From positions 1 to 42,585 of the forward strand of contig DAOUBD010000010.1 of NCBI GenBank assembly GCA_034432935.1: a stretch of 42,585 nucleotides of DNA, read 5' to 3'. Both the position numbers and the translations under genes were made by a program. This document shows, one piece after another, positions 14,508 to 22,310 of this stretch. Every line of letters begins with the position of its first letter. The first letter of the stretch is position 1. The notes beneath the pieces are model-generated. The model was given only the letters and a program-made list of their open reading frames with translations. It did not search any database and was not told the DNA's origin. Source of the DNA: DAOUAG01 sp034432935. Lineage in GTDB: Bacteria > Chloroflexota > Dehalococcoidia > SM23-28-2 > RBG-16-64-32.

Positions 14508-15325
14508 GAGGCCTCCGCCTTGCTCTCAGCGCCTACAGGAATGCGCAGGATCCGCTGCGCGTTCTTGTATAGCACCTTTTCCACCACCTCTGGCTTGTAG
14601 CGCTCCTGCTCGAAGTCGGCCAGCCACCGCTCCACATGTATGAAGGGGTGGTCAGACCCGAACATCACCCTGTCCTGGAGGCGGCCGTTGATCTCCCGCT
14701 TGAGAGACTCGGGGAAGTACTTGGGTGACCAGCCCGAGACCTCGATAAACACGTTGGACTTGTGAACTACTATGGCCAGCATCTCGTCCTGCCAGGGCCA
14801 CGAGGGGTGGGCGCCGATGATGGTCAGGCGCGGGAAGTCAGCGGCTACATCGTCCAGGTAGGGGATCGGCTTGGTGTACTTTAGCTTGATGCCGGCGCCC
14901 CCCGGCTGGCCGACGCCGTATCCGGTGGTGCCCGTATGGAAGAGGACGGGGCACCCCAGGTCCTGACAGGTCTCCCAAATGGGGTAGAACCGCCGGTCGT
15001 TGGCGTAGAAGGCCTGAGCTGCCGCCTGGAACTTCACCCCAATGAGCCCCAGGTCTTTCACGGCACGCTCAATCTCCCGCACGGCTGCCTTGCCTTTCCA
15101 GGGGTCGACGCAGGCCCAGCCGGTGGGGAACACATCGGGGTAGGCTTTCACCACGTCCCTTACATAGTCGTTAGAGATGGGGGGCCTGCCGCTGCGGGTC
15201 TCCTCGTCCCAGGCGATGGGTAGGGCCAGCACGCCGTTCTTGCGGTAGATCTCGGCGGTCTCCTTCATGGCCTCGACGGTGGGACCGCCGAATCCAGCGT
15301 GCAGGTGGATATCGATAGCCTTCAC
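14504..15325 (-). CDS. Amidohydrolase-2 family metal-dependent hydrolase/decarboxylase
   Basis: This 273-residue TIM-barrel protein of the amidohydrolase_2 (PF04909) family has metal ligands in IDIHLHAG (His-x-His, residues 6-8), VLFHTGTTGYG, IIGAHPSWPW and MFGSDHPFIHVERW. The family includes ACMSD and gamma-resorcylate decarboxylases as well as lactone and ring hydrolases. In this operon it is a candidate for non-oxidative decarboxylation of an unsaturated acid or for lactone opening after an LLM-catalysed Baeyer-Villiger step. The start is GTG 15325 behind AAGGAGG. The previous gene's TAA lies inside that ribosome binding site. Confidence 0.85.
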   Translation of the reverse strand: MKAIDIHLHAGFGGPTVEAMKETAEIYRKNGVLALPIAWDEETRSGRPPISNDYVRDVVKAYPDVFPTGWACVDPWKGKAAVREIERAVKDLGLIGVKFQAAAQAFYANDRRFYPIWETCQDLGCPVLFHTGTTGYGVGQPGGAGIKLKYTKPIPYLDDVAADFPRLTIIGAHPSWPWQDEMLAIVVHKSNVFIEVSGWSPKYFPESLKREINGRLQDRVMFGSDHPFIHVERWLADFEQERYKPEVVEKVLYKNAQRILRIPVGAESKAEAS

Positions 15326-15335
15326 AAGAACCTCC

Positions 15336-16679
15336 TTACGGCCAGAACAGCTTGCGGGCGGCGTGTCTCAATTCCGCCCGGAAATCAGGATGGGCGATGG
15401 CGATGAGCTCCTGGGCGCGCTGGCGGAGCCCTTTGCCTTGCAGGTTGGCGACTCCGTACTCGGTTACCACGTAGTCAACATAGTTGCGCGGGATAGTGGC
15501 CACCGACCCGGCCTCCAACTGAGGCACGATGCGGGAAACCTTGCCGCCCTGGGCGGTGGAGAGCAAGGCGTGCACACAGCGGCCACCTGGGGCGAAGTTG
15601 GCACCTACGGCAAAGTCCAAGGCCCCGCCAGTGCCGGAGTACGGTTGGGGCCCCAGATAGTCGATGCACAACTGCCCCGTGAGGTCCATCACCAGCCCGC
15701 TGTTGATGCAGATCAGGTTCTCTTGGGCAGAGAGTATTGGCACGCTGGTGATGTAGCCGATGTCTCTAAACTGGAACAGCGGGTTGCCGTCGATGAACGC
15801 GGCGGCCGCCCGCTGCCGCTCCGTCCCTGGCCAGAGGACGAAGCAGCTTCCAACGACTACGCCCCTGTCCACTGTCTTGCGGGAGCCTGTGATGACCCCC
15901 GACTGAACGAGCTCGACCATCTCGGTGAAGATCAGCTCGCTGTGGACCCCGAGCTCATGCTTGGATCCCAGGAAGGGCAACACGGCCTGGGAAGCGAGCC
16001 CCGTCCCCACTTGGACCGTGTCGCCGTCCTCCACTAGTTCCGCAACGTAGGCGCCCACTACCTCGGCCGCCCGGGCTTCGTCCTCAGGCACGGGCGGAAA
16101 CTGAACGCGGGAGAGGTCGATAGGCTGGCCCTCTACCAGGTAGGTGATCTGGGAGACATGGATCCGCGCCTCATCGCCGCAGGGACGTATGAAGGAGGGG
16201 TCCACCTCGGCTATGACGTCCCGGGCGTTCTTGGCGCTAGTGGGCGAATACCAGACGCTATGGCCAAAGGAGCACCATCCCTCCTCATCGGGAGGCGATA
16301 CCTTCACCAGGAAGACGTCGGGCTTGGTATAGGCCCCCCACCGGTTGCGCTCCGCCTGGCGGTACTCGGTGCCGTAGGACCAGGGGACGTAGTCCACCTT
16401 GCGCTGCTGGCCAAAGCGGCGGTCAAAGGGGCCGAAGTAGCTGCAACGCACCTCGAAGCCATCGCCCTGGAGCCAGGGGTAAGGCGCATTGGCCACCGCA
16501 TGGAAGATGGTCACGTCCTTTAGCTCCCCCATGCGGGCCGCCAGGGCGAACCCCAGAGCCGTGGGTTCGCCACCGGCGCCTAGCGGGAAGACCACAAAGT
16601 CGCCATCCCGAACCACCTTGACGGCTTCCTGGGCGGTGACCAGCTTATAAGCATACGCTTCTTGCCAGCTTGCGCTCAT
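15336..16679 (-). CDS. Family I CoA-transferase (4-hydroxybutyrate/propionyl-CoA:succinate type)
   Basis: This 447-residue protein has the two-domain acetyl-CoA hydrolase/transferase fold: VFLVKVSPPDEEGWCSFG in the first half, then TVQVGTGLASQAVL, the catalytic Glu region GVHSELIFTEMVELVQSG (Glu248), FIDGNPLFQFRDIGY, MDLTGQLCIDYLG and IVPQLEAGSVATIPRNYVDYVVTEYGVANLQGK. Relatives such as AbfT, Cat1/ScpC and Ach1 exchange CoA between a dicarboxylate or hydroxy acid and a short acyl-CoA. ATG 16679 is chosen because it overlaps the upstream stop as ATGA. It is one of three paralogues in the window (also 20911 and 32687). With the mutase and the ScpB-like gene it recalls the E. coli sbm-ygfGH arrangement. 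Confidence 0.9.
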   Translation of the reverse strand: MSASWQEAYAYKLVTAQEAVKVVRDGDFVVFPLGAGGEPTALGFALAARMGELKDVTIFHAVANAPYPWLQGDGFEVRCSYFGPFDRRFGQQRKVDYVPWSYGTEYRQAERNRWGAYTKPDVFLVKVSPPDEEGWCSFGHSVWYSPTSAKNARDVIAEVDPSFIRPCGDEARIHVSQITYLVEGQPIDLSRVQFPPVPEDEARAAEVVGAYVAELVEDGDTVQVGTGLASQAVLPFLGSKHELGVHSELIFTEMVELVQSGVITGSRKTVDRGVVVGSCFVLWPGTERQRAAAAFIDGNPLFQFRDIGYITSVPILSAQENLICINSGLVMDLTGQLCIDYLGPQPYSGTGGALDFAVGANFAPGGRCVHALLSTAQGGKVSRIVPQLEAGSVATIPRNYVDYVVTEYGVANLQGKGLRQRAQELIAIAHPDFRAELRHAARKLFWP

Positions 16680-18697
16680 AGCTTCCTGCCCACCATTTCG
16701 CCATCCCATATGGCGTACTCGATGCTGCGGGGCGCTACGCAGTCCCCGATCCGGTACAGCTCTGGCACCCGGCCTTCGAGGGCAAAGTACAGCTCGTCAG
16801 CTGCCTCGCGGCCTGTGATCCAGACCACGGTGTCGATGCCCTCCAACCTTTCCTCCTGCCGGTTATAGATGTGGCGGGTGAGGACGGCATCCCCATCGAC
16901 GGAAAGGACCTCCTGGGTGCTCATGACCCGCATCTTCTTCAAGAGACGCGGGATGAGGATCATCTGGTCGAAGGCGCTGATCTCGTAGGCAACGGTGGGG
17001 TAGGAGGTCACTAGCGTTACCTGGTGCCCGCGGTCGGCCAGGTACTCGGCGGTGCCGGCGGCTCGCCAACCACCGTCTTGGTCAACGACCAGGACCCGCT
17101 GACCGACGGTTGAGCCGGACAGAACGTCCCACGCCGTAAGCACGTTTGGACCGTCGGCCCCGGGGACCTGGGCCTCTTCTAGGCGCATAGGGTAAAAGAA
17201 CGTCCGCTTCGGGCGGCAGCCGGTGGCTACCACGACGGAGTCGGCGCCGGCATGAGAGATCTGCTCCGCCGTCGCTTCCGCTCCCAGCCGTGTCTCAACC
17301 CCCAGCTTCTGGCACTGGACTGCGAGGTAGCGCACAACCTCCTCGATATCGGCCCTGGTGGGTGCGCGGGCCGCCAGGCGTACCTGCCCTCCCAGCTCGT
17401 TGGAGCGTTCCCACAAGGTCACCTGGTGACCGCGGCGGGCGGCAACTTCTGCAGCCTTGAGCCCTGCGGGGCCGCCGCCTATGACCAGGACCCTCTTGGA
17501 GCGCTCCGCCCGCCTTAACGTGCCGATCCCTAGCCACTTCTCACGCCCGGCAGCCGGGTTGTGAATGCAGGCGATGGGTTGGTTGTTGAGCTCCCGGGCC
17601 ACGCAGTACATGCAGCCGGTGCAGTGACGGATGTCCTCTAGGCGCCCCTCCCGGGCCTTTATGGGCAGCTCCGGGTCCGAAAGTAACGCCCGGGTCATCC
17701 CCACCATATCTGCCTTGTTCTCCTCTAAGATGCGCTCCGCCTGAAGGGGGTCTACGATGCGGCCAACGCAAAAGACAGGAAGGTCGACGGCCTGTTTGAT
17801 GGCCGCCGCCAGGTCTACGGCGAAGCCCGGGGGGAAGGTCATGGGCGCAACGATGACGGGCGCCATGCTCCAGTAAGCGCCGACGCTGACATCGATCCAG
17901 TCCAGTTTTCCCGTGGCCGCGAAGATCCGGGCGATCTCCACCGTGTCCTGGATCACCAGCCCGCCAGGGGCGAACTCGTCAGCGCTCATGCGGATGCCGA
18001 CGGGATAGTCTGGACCGACCGCGGTCCTGACGGCATCGATGACCTCCAACGCCAAACGGCAGCGGTTCTCCAAGCTGCCTCCGTACTCATCGGTGCGCTT
18101 ATTACTGATGGGCGACAGGAACTGCCCCAGGAGGTAGCTGTGGGCGGCATGGATCTCCACACCATCTAGGCCGCCCTCCCGGACGTTTTCTGCTGAGCGG
18201 GCGAAGGATGCCACGACCTCCCGTATGTCGCGCTTCTCCATGACCTTTGGGATGCCATCGCGGCTGAGGCCGGGGACCGCGGAGGGGGCCCAGACCTCGT
18301 GCAAGACGTCTATCTGGTCCCCTTTGGTGTGCATGCCCACGTGGCAGATCTGGCCGAAGATCTTGGTGCCGGTGCCTTGGCTGTGCACCGCGTCGGCCAG
18401 CATCCGATAGCGGGGCACGATCTCCTTTCGGTAGGCATGGGCCAGGAACGGTATGCCACCGGTGGATGTGGGGTGCACCATCTGGTACTCGGTAATGAGG
18501 AGGCCCGCGCCGCCCTTGGCCCGTTCGGCGTGGTAGAGGGCGTTGCGCTCGCTGGGCAAGGCGTATGAACCGTCGGGATCCGCCCCCCGGACCACATCCT
18601 CAAAGATCTTGGCGTGGGAGGTCTGGAGTATGCGGTTAGGTACGGTTGTATTGCCCAACTTCAGGGGAGAGAACAGCCGGCGTAGCTGGTCCGACAC
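16676..18697 (-). CDS. NADH:flavin oxidoreductase / 2,4-dienoyl-CoA reductase-type Fe-S flavoprotein
   Basis: This 673-residue protein has three parts. An Old-Yellow-Enzyme barrel (1-340) carries the active-site stretch EIHAAHSYLLGQFLSPISNK (181-200) and DEYGGSLENR. A 4Fe-4S cluster segment has Cys359, 362, 365 and 377 (CTGCMYC...ACIHNP). A C-terminal FAD/NAD(P)H domain begins VLVIGGGPAGLKAAE near 404. This is the layout of bacterial FadH and related ene-reductases, which reduce conjugated dienoyl-CoA or cyclic enones. It is the first gene of the cluster A operon. The start is GTG 18697 behind AAGGAG, 18 nt downstream of which lies the ATGA junction of the previous model's family partner; the operator-like palindrome 18720-18731 lies between promoter and start. 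Confidence 0.92.
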   Translation of the reverse strand: MSDQLRRLFSPLKLGNTTVPNRILQTSHAKIFEDVVRGADPDGSYALPSERNALYHAERAKGGAGLLITEYQMVHPTSTGGIPFLAHAYRKEIVPRYRMLADAVHSQGTGTKIFGQICHVGMHTKGDQIDVLHEVWAPSAVPGLSRDGIPKVMEKRDIREVVASFARSAENVREGGLDGVEIHAAHSYLLGQFLSPISNKRTDEYGGSLENRCRLALEVIDAVRTAVGPDYPVGIRMSADEFAPGGLVIQDTVEIARIFAATGKLDWIDVSVGAYWSMAPVIVAPMTFPPGFAVDLAAAIKQAVDLPVFCVGRIVDPLQAERILEENKADMVGMTRALLSDPELPIKAREGRLEDIRHCTGCMYCVARELNNQPIACIHNPAAGREKWLGIGTLRRAERSKRVLVIGGGPAGLKAAEVAARRGHQVTLWERSNELGGQVRLAARAPTRADIEEVVRYLAVQCQKLGVETRLGAEATAEQISHAGADSVVVATGCRPKRTFFYPMRLEEAQVPGADGPNVLTAWDVLSGSTVGQRVLVVDQDGGWRAAGTAEYLADRGHQVTLVTSYPTVAYEISAFDQMILIPRLLKKMRVMSTQEVLSVDGDAVLTRHIYNRQEERLEGIDTVVWITGREAADELYFALEGRVPELYRIGDCVAPRSIEYAIWDGEMVGRKL

Positions 18698-18719
18698 TTG
18701 CGGGCTCTCCTTGTCTTGA

Positions 18720-18731
18720 CTAACCGGTTGA
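18720..18731. promoter_or_regulatory. Candidate TetR-type operator (CTAACCGGTTGA)
   Basis: The core AACCGGTT is a perfect palindrome, downstream of the -10 box of the cluster A promoter where a bound repressor would block transcription. It matches the near-palindromes at 26336-26347 (TetR promoter) and 36456-36467 under the pattern YYARMCGKTTRR. The AAC-NN-GTT core recalls operators of the steroid regulator KstR. Confidence 0.5.
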
Positions 18732-18742
18732 GGAACGGCAGT

Positions 18743-18771
18743 ATACTATCAGTTGACCAGCGGCTTGTCAA
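18743..18771 (-). promoter_or_regulatory. Promoter of the cluster A operon (TTGACA-17-TAGTAT)
   Basis: Read on the minus strand, the -35 TTGACA is at 18771-18766 and the -10 TAGTAT at 18748-18743, separated by 17 nt. The expected start of transcription is about 40 nt upstream of GTG 18697. Near-consensus sigma-70-type promoter. Confidence 0.72.
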
Positions 18772-18775
18772 GAAA

Positions 18776-18789
18776 TCAAACAGATGGTT
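18776..18789. promoter_or_regulatory. Upstream element TCAAACAGATGGTT shared with the cluster B promoter
   Basis: It lies 4 bp beyond the -35 box. Nearly the same sequence, TCAAACGATGGTT, lies at the same distance from the -35 box at 36430-36442. Its AAAC...GTT halves form a loose inverted repeat, suggesting a protein-binding site. Confidence 0.42.
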
Positions 18790-18956
18790 GGTAGCATGTT
18801 TGGTGAAACGAGCATCGGGGCAGGCCTCCCATATCCCGTGCGGCCCGGTGTTATCCTTTACGTGAAGGTTAGGCACCCCCCTCCGGCCTTGTCTATCGGG
18901 CTTTCCCCCTCTTTAGTCGTAAGGCATTACACCACAAACCTGCGGCCGAGGAGCCC

Positions 18957-20891
18957 ATGACGCAACCACCTCCCTCAGTCTGCTTCGTGCCAGAGGTCAG
19001 GAGCGGCGCCCTCGCTCCAACCACACCTGGTCTGGCCGCCGAGGCTCGGCGCCTGGCCGGAGCGCTGGGGCGCGATACCGCCGCCGTCCTTCTCGGCCCC
19101 GAAGCTGAGAGGCTGGCTGCTGACGTGCCTGCCGGGACGGTGTTTACCAGCCCTGGGCCACCCCCGCAGGAGGACGCCGCAGCGGCAGCCGCCATTCTGG
19201 AGTCCGCGGTCCGCCACTTGCGGCCGCTGGCGCTTATCTTCACGTCGGCGCCCTCTCAGGCGGAGCTGGCTGCCCGCCTGGCTGCGCGGCTGGGGACAGG
19301 CCTCGCTCCGGCCTGCCTCCGCCTGGAAGCCGGGCGCGACGGGACTATCCAGGCCACCCGCAACGTCTACGGTGGCCGCGCTTCCTGCACCGTGTCCATT
19401 TCAGGACAGGGGCCGCAGGTCTTTACTTTCCTGAGCCAGCCCCAACCTGGGCGGCGCCCGGCGGCGCCTCCGTCCGTCGTCCCCTTGCCCCTCCCATCAG
19501 AACTACCGAGGCGGCGCGCCCAGGTGGTGGCCCGCGAGCGGGTGCCCCCTATGGAGCTGGAGTTGGAGCAGGCGCAGGTGATAGTGGCGGGGGGCCGCGG
19601 CGCCGGTGGCCCCGAGGCGTTCCGCCTGATGGAGAGGCTGGCTACAGTGCTTGGCGGGGCGGTGGCCGCTTCCCGTCCGGCTGTGGACAACGGGTGGGTT
19701 CCTCTTTCGCGTCAGGTGGGGTCGAGCGGCAAAACCGTGTCCCCGCGCTTGTACATCGCCTGTGGCATCTCAGGGGCCAACCAGCACCTGGTGGGGATGC
19801 GTAGGAGTGAGGAGATTGTCGTCATCAACACCGATCCCCATGCTCCTCTCGTGAAGCTCGCCCGGCTCGCCCTCATCGGTGATGCCCAGGCGGTGCTGGC
19901 GGCCTGCTACCGGAGGCTGGAGGCCATGGATAGCGTCCGGACAGAGGAGAAGGGCCCTTCAGTCCCCGGCCAGACCAGTAGCTCAACGGCTAGCGCAGCG
20001 GGTCCCATCAACATCGGCGTCTGCATCTCCGCCGCCCTCGATCCGTACTTGCCAGGCAGTTGGAGCGGGGTGCAGCCTGCGCCTGGGTGGGAGGACCGGG
20101 TGCTCAATGCGGCCGACCTGAACGCTGTCGAGGAGGCCGTCCGGATGAGAGAGACCGCTCAAGCTGGTAGCCGTGCCTACGGCATCACCGTAGGGCCGCC
20201 CCCGGCAGGGCGCTTCCTGCGGCAGGCGCTAACCCTGGGCCTGGACGGCGTGTACAGGATCACCGGGCCTGCGACGGCATGTCCCGATAGCCTCGTGACG
20301 GCAAGGCTGCTGGCGGCCGCGGCCAGGCGTCTCCGGCTCTCTGCCATCCTTTGTGGCCTGGCCAACCCCGACGGCAACACGGGACAAGTGCCTGTGCAGA
20401 TGGCCGAGCTGCTGGGTTGGGAGCTGTTGCGTGGCGTCATCTCCGTCAGGACCGAATCCACGGATGCCCTGGTGTTCTGTCTCGAGGACGGTGCCACGCG
20501 GGTCGCGTATAGGGCCCCGCTGCCCGCTGTGTTCGCCGTCTTGCCCGGGGCAAACCGGCCCCGCTATCCGACGCTGCGGGCGCGCCGTACGGCCGAGGCC
20601 GCGCACATCGAGGAGTGGGAAGCGGGGGAGCTTGGCCTGGCGGCTTCCGATCTCACGCCTGCCCTCCGGATCCTCAAGACCGGCCCTCCCAAGCCGGCCG
20701 TGGCCCTGGCGCAAGCTGCGGGCGACGCCTCCTCGGTTGAGGACCGGCTTCAACAGCTCATGGGCGGCGACCCCAGCGCCGACAGGAAAGGGCCCAAGGT
20801 GCTTCAGGGCCCTCCTGAACATCTGGCCGACGAGCTGGTCAAGTTCTTGATCGAGGGGGGCTTTGTGGACGCAACTGCCCATCACCTGTAG
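18957..20891 (+). CDS. Fused electron transfer flavoprotein, EtfA-EtfB in one chain
   Basis: This 644-residue protein joins both ETF subunits. Residues 1-325 are EtfA-like: a degenerate N domain, then the FAD domain with VIVAGGRGAGGPEAF, AASRPAVDNGWVPLSRQVG, GKTVSPRLYIACGISGANQH and VVINTDPHAPL. A Ser/Thr/Ala linker (about 326-349) leads to an EtfB-like part that begins INIGVCISAALDP and carries ILCGLANPDGNTGQVPVQMAELLG, the AMP/FAD-binding signature. It should accept electrons from the acyl-CoA dehydrogenases at 9177 and 31483 and pass them to an ETF dehydrogenase not seen here. Separate etfB and etfA genes are the norm, so an alpha-beta fusion is unusual. GAGGAG precedes the ATG. Confidence 0.9.
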   Translation: MTQPPPSVCFVPEVRSGALAPTTPGLAAEARRLAGALGRDTAAVLLGPEAERLAADVPAGTVFTSPGPPPQEDAAAAAAILESAVRHLRPLALIFTSAPSQAELAARLAARLGTGLAPACLRLEAGRDGTIQATRNVYGGRASCTVSISGQGPQVFTFLSQPQPGRRPAAPPSVVPLPLPSELPRRRAQVVARERVPPMELELEQAQVIVAGGRGAGGPEAFRLMERLATVLGGAVAASRPAVDNGWVPLSRQVGSSGKTVSPRLYIACGISGANQHLVGMRRSEEIVVINTDPHAPLVKLARLALIGDAQAVLAACYRRLEAMDSVRTEEKGPSVPGQTSSSTASAAGPINIGVCISAALDPYLPGSWSGVQPAPGWEDRVLNAADLNAVEEAVRMRETAQAGSRAYGITVGPPPAGRFLRQALTLGLDGVYRITGPATACPDSLVTARLLAAAARRLRLSAILCGLANPDGNTGQVPVQMAELLGWELLRGVISVRTESTDALVFCLEDGATRVAYRAPLPAVFAVLPGANRPRYPTLRARRTAEAAHIEEWEAGELGLAASDLTPALRILKTGPPKPAVALAQAAGDASSVEDRLQQLMGGDPSADRKGPKVLQGPPEHLADELVKFLIEGGFVDATAHHL

Positions 20892-20910
20892 TTAAGGAAA
20901 GGAGGCAAGG

Positions 20911-22230
20911 ATGAACTGGAAAGACGCGGTACGCGATAAGCTGATGAGCCCAGAGGAGGCGGTGTCTGTCATCCGGCCAGAGCACCAGGTCTCGGTAGCC
21001 CCCTTTACGTGTACCCCGTTCACTCTTTGCCGAGCCCTCTACCAGCGCAGGCAAGAGCTGCGCGGGCTACGCATGGACCACCCAGCGGGACTCTTCCCCT
21101 GGGCTCAGGACGGGGAGGAGCCAGCCTTCAAGGTGATGACAGTGTACGCCACGCCTGCCGACCGGAACCTCATCAACCGTGGACTAGTAGAGTACCTGCC
21201 GGTGGCGACGTGGCAGGGCGACCCGTTGCCCTGGGGCTATATCCAGAGGCCAGACGTGTATCTCGTCGCCGTGTCCCCGCCTGATAAGAACGGCTACTGC
21301 AGCTTCGGTCCCGGTGTGTGGTTCTCGAGGAATCTGTGCCGGTTGAGCAAGACCGTCATCGCCGAGGTGCACGAGGACTTCATCCGTACGGGCGGGGAGA
21401 ACTTTGTCCATATTTCGCAGATAGACCGCCTCTGCGAGGCCGAACAAGCCACCGGGACGCTCCCGATCCCGCCCCGCAGCGAGGAGGAGACGTACATTAC
21501 GGAGGTCATCTGCACACTGGTAGCCACAGAGCTAGTGCGGGACCGGGACACGGTCCAGATCGGCATCGGCACCGTCTCGTCGGCCATGGGCCTCTATCTT
21601 CGGGACAAGCACGATCTAGGGATCCAGACGGAGATCATCACGGGGGGCGTGGCGGAGCTGGTACGGGACGGGGTGGTCACCGGAAAGTACAAGACCCTGC
21701 ACCGGGAGAAGGTCATCGGCAGCGCCTTGGTGGCGATGCCTCCGGAGGAGATGGCCCTCATCGATGGCAACCCGGCCTTCGAGCTCTGGGACTTCGGCTA
21801 CGTGAACGACGTGCGCATGCTGGTGCAGCACGACAATTTGGTGGCCATCAATAACGCGCTGATGGTGGACCTCACCGGCCAGGTGGCCTCCGAGAGCATC
21901 GGTCCCCAAATCTGGACGGGCGTGGGCGGCCAAACGGCGTTCATGATCGCCGCGCAATACTCCCGGGGCGGCAGGTCCATCAGCGTGCTTCCTTCCAGCC
22001 ACATGGTGGGCGGCGAGCGGCGAACCCGCATAGTCCCGCTGCTGCCGGAGGGGGCATTGGTTACTGTGCCCCGCACCTTCGTCGACTACGTGGTGACAGA
22101 GCAAGGCATAGCCTCGCTCCGGGGGAAGACGGTGCGGCAGCGCGTGGGGGAGATGATATCCGTGGCCCATCCGGACTTCCGGCCTGAGCTGAGAGAGGCT
22201 GCCCGGCGGTTGTACGGCATAGCGGCCTAG
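20911..22230 (+). CDS. Family I CoA-transferase, second paralogue
   Basis: This 439-residue protein shares the layout of the 15336 gene: DVYLVAVSPPDKNGYCSFG, TVQIGIGTVSSAMG, the catalytic Glu241 in IQTEIITGGVAELV, ALIDGNPAFELWDFGY, MVDLTGQVASESIGPQ and VTVPRTFVDYVVTEQGIASLRGK. It therefore belongs to the 4-hydroxybutyrate CoA-transferase/acetyl-CoA hydrolase family. It starts 19 nt after the fused ETF gene behind AAGGAAAGGAGG, so the two are co-transcribed, away from cluster A. The pairing of an ETF with a CoA-transferase suggests a shared role with the acyl-CoA dehydrogenases. Substrate not inferable. Confidence 0.9.
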   Translation: MNWKDAVRDKLMSPEEAVSVIRPEHQVSVAPFTCTPFTLCRALYQRRQELRGLRMDHPAGLFPWAQDGEEPAFKVMTVYATPADRNLINRGLVEYLPVATWQGDPLPWGYIQRPDVYLVAVSPPDKNGYCSFGPGVWFSRNLCRLSKTVIAEVHEDFIRTGGENFVHISQIDRLCEAEQATGTLPIPPRSEEETYITEVICTLVATELVRDRDTVQIGIGTVSSAMGLYLRDKHDLGIQTEIITGGVAELVRDGVVTGKYKTLHREKVIGSALVAMPPEEMALIDGNPAFELWDFGYVNDVRMLVQHDNLVAINNALMVDLTGQVASESIGPQIWTGVGGQTAFMIAAQYSRGGRSISVLPSSHMVGGERRTRIVPLLPEGALVTVPRTFVDYVVTEQGIASLRGKTVRQRVGEMISVAHPDFRPELREAARRLYGIAA

Positions 22231-22237
22231 CGCGCCC

Positions 22238-22310
22238 ACCCGCGGTAAAGCGCCGCGCAGGCGGGTCTCCCCGCGCGTCCTGTGGAGTCGCCTCGGCGGC
22301 GTCAGGACGC
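22238..22310. terminator. Two hairpins between convergent genes, possible terminator
   Basis: ACCCGC (22238-22243) pairs with GCGGGT (22261-22266). GCGTCCTG (22275-22282) pairs perfectly with CAGGACGC (22303-22310). They lie between the convergent CoA-transferase and crotonase genes, the second overlapping the crotonase stop. There is no T-tract, so termination efficiency is uncertain. Confidence 0.4.

Larger units (their letters stand above)
18698..18956. other. Divergent promoter region between cluster A and the ETF/CoA-transferase genes
   Basis: This 259-bp AT-richer stretch holds the minus-strand promoter (18743-18771), the AACCGGTT palindrome (18720-18731) and the TCAAACAGATGGTT element (18776-18789). 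I could not pick a convincing plus-strand promoter for the fused ETF gene, whose start has GAGGAG as ribosome binding site. Confidence 0.7.
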
